From Pseudocolwellia sp049933045 (GTDB taxonomy: Bacteria; Pseudomonadota; Gammaproteobacteria; Enterobacterales; Alteromonadaceae), in assembly GCF_049933045.1 (NCBI RefSeq), contig NZ_CP187926.1, positions 806,001-870,000 on the forward strand: DNA of 64,000 nt, written 5' to 3'. The notes beneath the pieces were generated by a model. That model had not been told where the DNA came from. It searched no databases and saw only the letters and a list, made by a program, of their open reading frames with translations. Shown here in pieces: positions 61,126-64,000 of the stretch (its first letter is position 1; the number at the start of each line of letters is the position of its first letter). Position numbers and translations under genes: made by a program.

Positions 61126-61698
61126 ATGTTTGAACTTAAATACAATACTCCTTTTGAATGGACTGAAGCTGTTTTAGCTGACTTTAGCTCTTTTTTACAA
61201 GACCATGCTGCTGCAGAGAAAAAAGCATCAGGTATGGCTATGTCTATGTTATCTCACTATCAAGACCGCTCACGTTTAGTAAAAGAAATGACAGATTTAG
61301 CTTTAGAAGAGCTTATCCATTTTAAACAAGTGTTAAAGTTGTTAATCGCACGCGATGTGCCATTAGCTAATGACAAAAAAGATCCTTATGTAAAAGAGTT
61401 ACGTACCGTATTTAGACATGGGCAAGAAGCTTTCTTTATGGATCGATTACTGGTTGGTGGTGTTATTGAAGCTCGTGGTCATGAACGTTTTTCTTTAGTT
61501 GCTCAAGCATTAGAGCCAGGAAAAGATAAAGACTTTTATGTAAGTATCGCTAAATCAGAAGAAAAACATAAAAATTTATTTGTAGAATTAGCCTATGAAT
61601 ATTTTGATAAAGATGAAGTAAATGCACGCTTGGAAGAAATTTTAGAGTTTGAAGCTAAAGTTTGTGCAAAATTACCGTTCAGAGCCGCTCTTCATTAG
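61126..61698 (+). CDS. miaE: tRNA-(ms2io6A37) hydroxylase MiaE
   Basis: A 190-residue non-haem diiron enzyme that hydroxylates the isopentenyl group of ms2i6A37 in tRNA. Ferritin-like iron ligands are visible in DHAAAEKKASGMAMSML, LALEELIHFKQVL, GVIEARGHERFSLV and SIAKSEEKHKNLFVELA. Its length is like that of the shorter MiaE group. It is a monocistronic gene; 61699-61997 behind it is AT-rich and apparently empty. Confidence 0.94.
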   Translation: MFELKYNTPFEWTEAVLADFSSFLQDHAAAEKKASGMAMSMLSHYQDRSRLVKEMTDLALEELIHFKQVLKLLIARDVPLANDKKDPYVKELRTVFRHGQEAFFMDRLLVGGVIEARGHERFSLVAQALEPGKDKDFYVSIAKSEEKHKNLFVELAYEYFDKDEVNARLEEILEFEAKVCAKLPFRAALH

Positions 61699-61997
61699 CA
61701 TTAAATTCCTCCTTTTTAGTACATCATTTACATATCTAATATATTAAAATTAACAGCTGATTTAGATAAAACTAAATTAGCTTTTTTATTTTATGTTTTA
61801 AGTCCCCAAATTTTCATTCGTTTCAAAGTTGTTAATATTGTTAACATTTATTTAGCATCCGTTGTGTTTTTATACAACTTTAGTTAGTTGAATTTATTAA
61901 ATAAGTTTTTATTCAAGCGATCAACTACAAAAAATTGGAAAATAATAGCAAGAGTGCCATACTCTTTTTATCAAGATATTAACAACTAGTTTTTTAA

Positions 61998-63257
61998 ATG
62001 AAGCATTCTGAAACTCCAAATAATAGTAACTTGAATTATGGTCAATTATTAGATCGTTACTTTTTAGACGAAGGTGTATTGAGCATTGCTTTTGATGATG
62101 CCTTTAATAATGTTTTGTGTTTAACAAATAGAGTATGTGAGAGTTCATTTAGTCAAATAAATATTATTGGTCACACTAAGTATTGGCGCAAAACTGATAT
62201 TGAGTTTACTACAGGCTATTGTGAAACGACTCACGCATTAAGCGAAATAGTCATCAAGCATAATGAACTTTTTGAAGTATCGGGGATATTAGAAGATAAC
62301 CGAATCATTAATCATCCCATCTTTATTAATGATATTAATATCAAACACTATGCAGCTATTCCCATCACTTTATCTGATAGAAGTGTTATAGGTACCTTAT
62401 GCTTAATGAACTCTGAAGCTTGTTTATTAACTGAGGATAGTAAATCAGCGTTATTGTTAATGGTTAAGAATATAGCCTCACAAATAGAGCTTTATCTAAA
62501 GAATACAATTTTAGAAGAAAGTGCTTCTCAGAATAATGAAGTTTCATCAGGTTCAGTACGAATTTTAACTAAAGAAGAAATATTTGCCGAAATAGATACC
62601 TTTCTTCATCGAGCAGTTCATGATCTAAGATCGCCATTGAATGCAATAAAAAATATCACCTCATGGATTCAAGAAGATATTGATGATGGTCTTACCGATG
62701 ACAATGACAAAAACTTTTCTATGGTAGCTAATAGCACGAAAAGAATGGAAAGGTTACTTACTGATTTAAGCATATATTCACAAATTGGTAGAGAACTCCA
62801 TCCAGCAGAAAGTTTTAGTTTAAAAACGTTAGTTAATGAAAGTTGTGTCGCGGTTCAGTTACCCAACAGTTTTAATGTTTCAGTTGAGCAATGCAAAATT
62901 GAATTACCCAGAGAGCCGCTATTATTTGTCTTGAATCATTTATTATCAAACGCAATTAAGCATCATGATAAAACACAAGGCAATATTAATATTAGCTACA
63001 CAGATGAGTTAGAACACTTTCATCTGTCGATTTCTGATGATGGGCCAGGTATCCCCGAAACTTACCAGAAGAAAGTTTTTGAAGCATTTCAAACATTAAA
63101 ATCTAAAGATCAAGTTGAAGGAAGTGGACTTGGTTTAACCATGATACAAAAAACATTGGCCTTTTATTCAGCTGAGATAAACGTTGAATCTCAAGAAAAT
63201 GAAGGGGCTACTTTTACTATCACTTGGCCAAAACATAATATTAACTCAGTGCTTTAA
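61998..63257 (+). CDS. Cytosolic GAF-domain sensor histidine kinase
   Basis: A 419-residue kinase without membrane segments. Residues about 30-170 form a GAF domain (NHPIFINDINIKHYAAIPIT, GTLCLMNSEACLLTED). The phospho-acceptor is H208 in HRAVHDLRSPLNAIKN, and the ATPase domain shows NHLLSNAIKHHDK, DDGPGIP and GSGLGLTMI. Phytochrome-related kinases and other small-molecule sensors have this layout; the ligand is unknown and the conserved chromophore cysteine is not evident. A REC-GGDEF gene follows after 24 bases, so the pair likely forms a phosphorelay to c-di-GMP. Confidence 0.88.
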   Translation: MKHSETPNNSNLNYGQLLDRYFLDEGVLSIAFDDAFNNVLCLTNRVCESSFSQINIIGHTKYWRKTDIEFTTGYCETTHALSEIVIKHNELFEVSGILEDNRIINHPIFINDINIKHYAAIPITLSDRSVIGTLCLMNSEACLLTEDSKSALLLMVKNIASQIELYLKNTILEESASQNNEVSSGSVRILTKEEIFAEIDTFLHRAVHDLRSPLNAIKNITSWIQEDIDDGLTDDNDKNFSMVANSTKRMERLLTDLSIYSQIGRELHPAESFSLKTLVNESCVAVQLPNSFNVSVEQCKIELPREPLLFVLNHLLSNAIKHHDKTQGNINISYTDELEHFHLSISDDGPGIPETYQKKVFEAFQTLKSKDQVEGSGLGLTMIQKTLAFYSAEINVESQENEGATFTITWPKHNINSVL

Positions 63258-63281
63258 GCGTTATATTTCATAAGGGACGTA

Positions 63282-64000
63282 ATGAATATATTATTAGTAG
63301 ATGATGATTTAGCTGATAGAGAAATTATCAGAAGGACGTTAAGTCGGAATGAAGGTGAGTTTGAGTTATTTGAAGCTAACTCCGCTGAGGAAGGCTTAAG
63401 AATAGCTGAACGTGGCGGTTTTGACGTACTATTACTTGACTATAGAATGCCTGAGGTTGATGGTATTGAAATGGTTATTGAACTAAGAAGCCGTCCTAAT
63501 CTTGGCGAAACAGCAATAGTTATGATGAGTGCATCAGATGATGAAGTGCTCGCACTGTCTTGCTTACAAGCTGGCGCACAAGATTTTATCCCTAAAAGTG
63601 AAATTACAACAAGCAAACTAAAGCGCGCCATTCTCCAAGCCAAAAAACGCTTTGAACTTGAAAAGAAAGTTTATGACAGCTTTTGCCAAGTAAGAGAGTT
63701 AGCAGAAAAAGACTCGTTAACGGGATTGTCTAATCGCTATCATTTTGAAGAAGCCTTAAAAGTCTCAATCGATAACAACAAACGTTTTCAAAGCAATATT
63801 GCTTTACTCTTATTAGATTTAGATCATTTTAAAAAGGTTAATGATACTTACGGTCATGAAGTCGGCGATAAACTATTAAAGTATGTCGTTAACTTAGTTA
63901 AGCAGTGTTTACGCGATAATGAACTTTTTGGTCGACTTGGTGGTGATGAATTCGCTATTTTTCTAACGGGTTTGGATTTAATTAGTGGTGCTACTTCTGT
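63282..64000 (+). CDS. Response regulator with GGDEF domain, truncated by window end
   Basis: The first 239 residues of a REC-GGDEF protein, starting at an ATG behind AAGGGA. The receiver domain shows D7-D8-D9 and phospho-acceptor D53 in VLLLDYRMPEVDG, with K105 in IPKSE. A helical linker is followed by DSLTGLSNRYHFEEAL, LDLDHFKKVNDTYGHEVGD and the active-site motif GRLGGDEFAIF, all residues of an active diguanylate cyclase. An EAL domain may lie beyond the edge. It is probably phosphorylated by the kinase encoded 24 bases upstream, linking that signal to c-di-GMP. Confidence 0.9.
   Translation, partial: MNILLVDDDLADREIIRRTLSRNEGEFELFEANSAEEGLRIAERGGFDVLLLDYRMPEVDGIEMVIELRSRPNLGETAIVMMSASDDEVLALSCLQAGAQDFIPKSEITTSKLKRAILQAKKRFELEKKVYDSFCQVRELAEKDSLTGLSNRYHFEEALKVSIDNNKRFQSNIALLLLDLDHFKKVNDTYGHEVGDKLLKYVVNLVKQCLRDNELFGRLGGDEFAIFLTGLDLISGATS

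Overview
The window looks like the chromosome of a low-GC marine gammaproteobacterium of the Alteromonadales, most like Colwellia, Thalassotalea or another Colwelliaceae. Support comes from the AT-rich sequence, the canonical order rpsB-tsf-pyrH-frr-uppS-cdsA-dxr-rseP-bamA-skp-lpxD-fabZ-lpxA-lpxB-rnhB-dnaE-accA-tilS, the paired DUF3549/DUF3301 genes beside truC, and a small DUF3545-type gene. The genus is inferred from gene content and cannot be proved without a search.

Layout. 0-0.3 kb: 5' part of rdgC with an apparent frameshift. 0.3-6.1 kb: a phosphate-starvation cluster (porin, phoB, phoR, pstS); the porin, phoB and pstS are each preceded by a good Pho box. 6.2-10.3 kb: an SPFH/prohibitin protein, then a LysR regulator divergent from a glutathione-transferase-like gene and a medium-chain dehydrogenase. 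10.7-12.8 kb: a broken DUF5916 outer-membrane-type gene whose 3' end is fused to a truncated integrase. 12.8-19.9 kb: two related integrative elements in tandem at the 3' end of ssrA. The outer one is reduced to an integrase fragment. The inner one is a roughly 6-kb satellite-like island with a tyrosine integrase, an AlpA-like regulator, a Gp2/YfjJ-like replication protein, several unknown genes and two lipoprotein cargo genes.

19.9-22.3 kb: ssrA (tmRNA), smpB, ratA, rnfH and bamE. 22.4-25 kb: recN with a perfect LexA box, then an unannotated CsrB-type regulatory RNA with 28 GGA motifs and nearly three copies of a 99-nt tandem repeat. It has a perfect GacA/VarA-type palindrome upstream and an intrinsic terminator. 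25-28.3 kb: DUF3301, DUF3549, truC, an IS200-type insertion and a small lipoprotein. 28.5-33.6 kb, leftward: dapD, glnD, map and a DsbA-like protein. 33.8-55.3 kb, rightward: the long essential block for translation, undecaprenyl/phospholipid/isoprenoid precursors, envelope assembly, lipid A, DNA replication, fatty acid and tRNA modification. 55.3-58.9 kb: sstT, a PhnA-domain gene and a PilZ gene bracketed by two near-identical 363-bp MITE-like repeats in inverted orientation. 59-64 kb: trhO, a DUF3545 gene, miaE, and a cytosolic GAF histidine kinase followed by a REC-GGDEF response regulator cut by the window edge.

The most unusual parts are the tandem ssrA islands with their lipoprotein cargo, the repeat-expanded CsrB-like RNA and the inverted MITE pair. 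Housekeeping genes look ordinary and intact.
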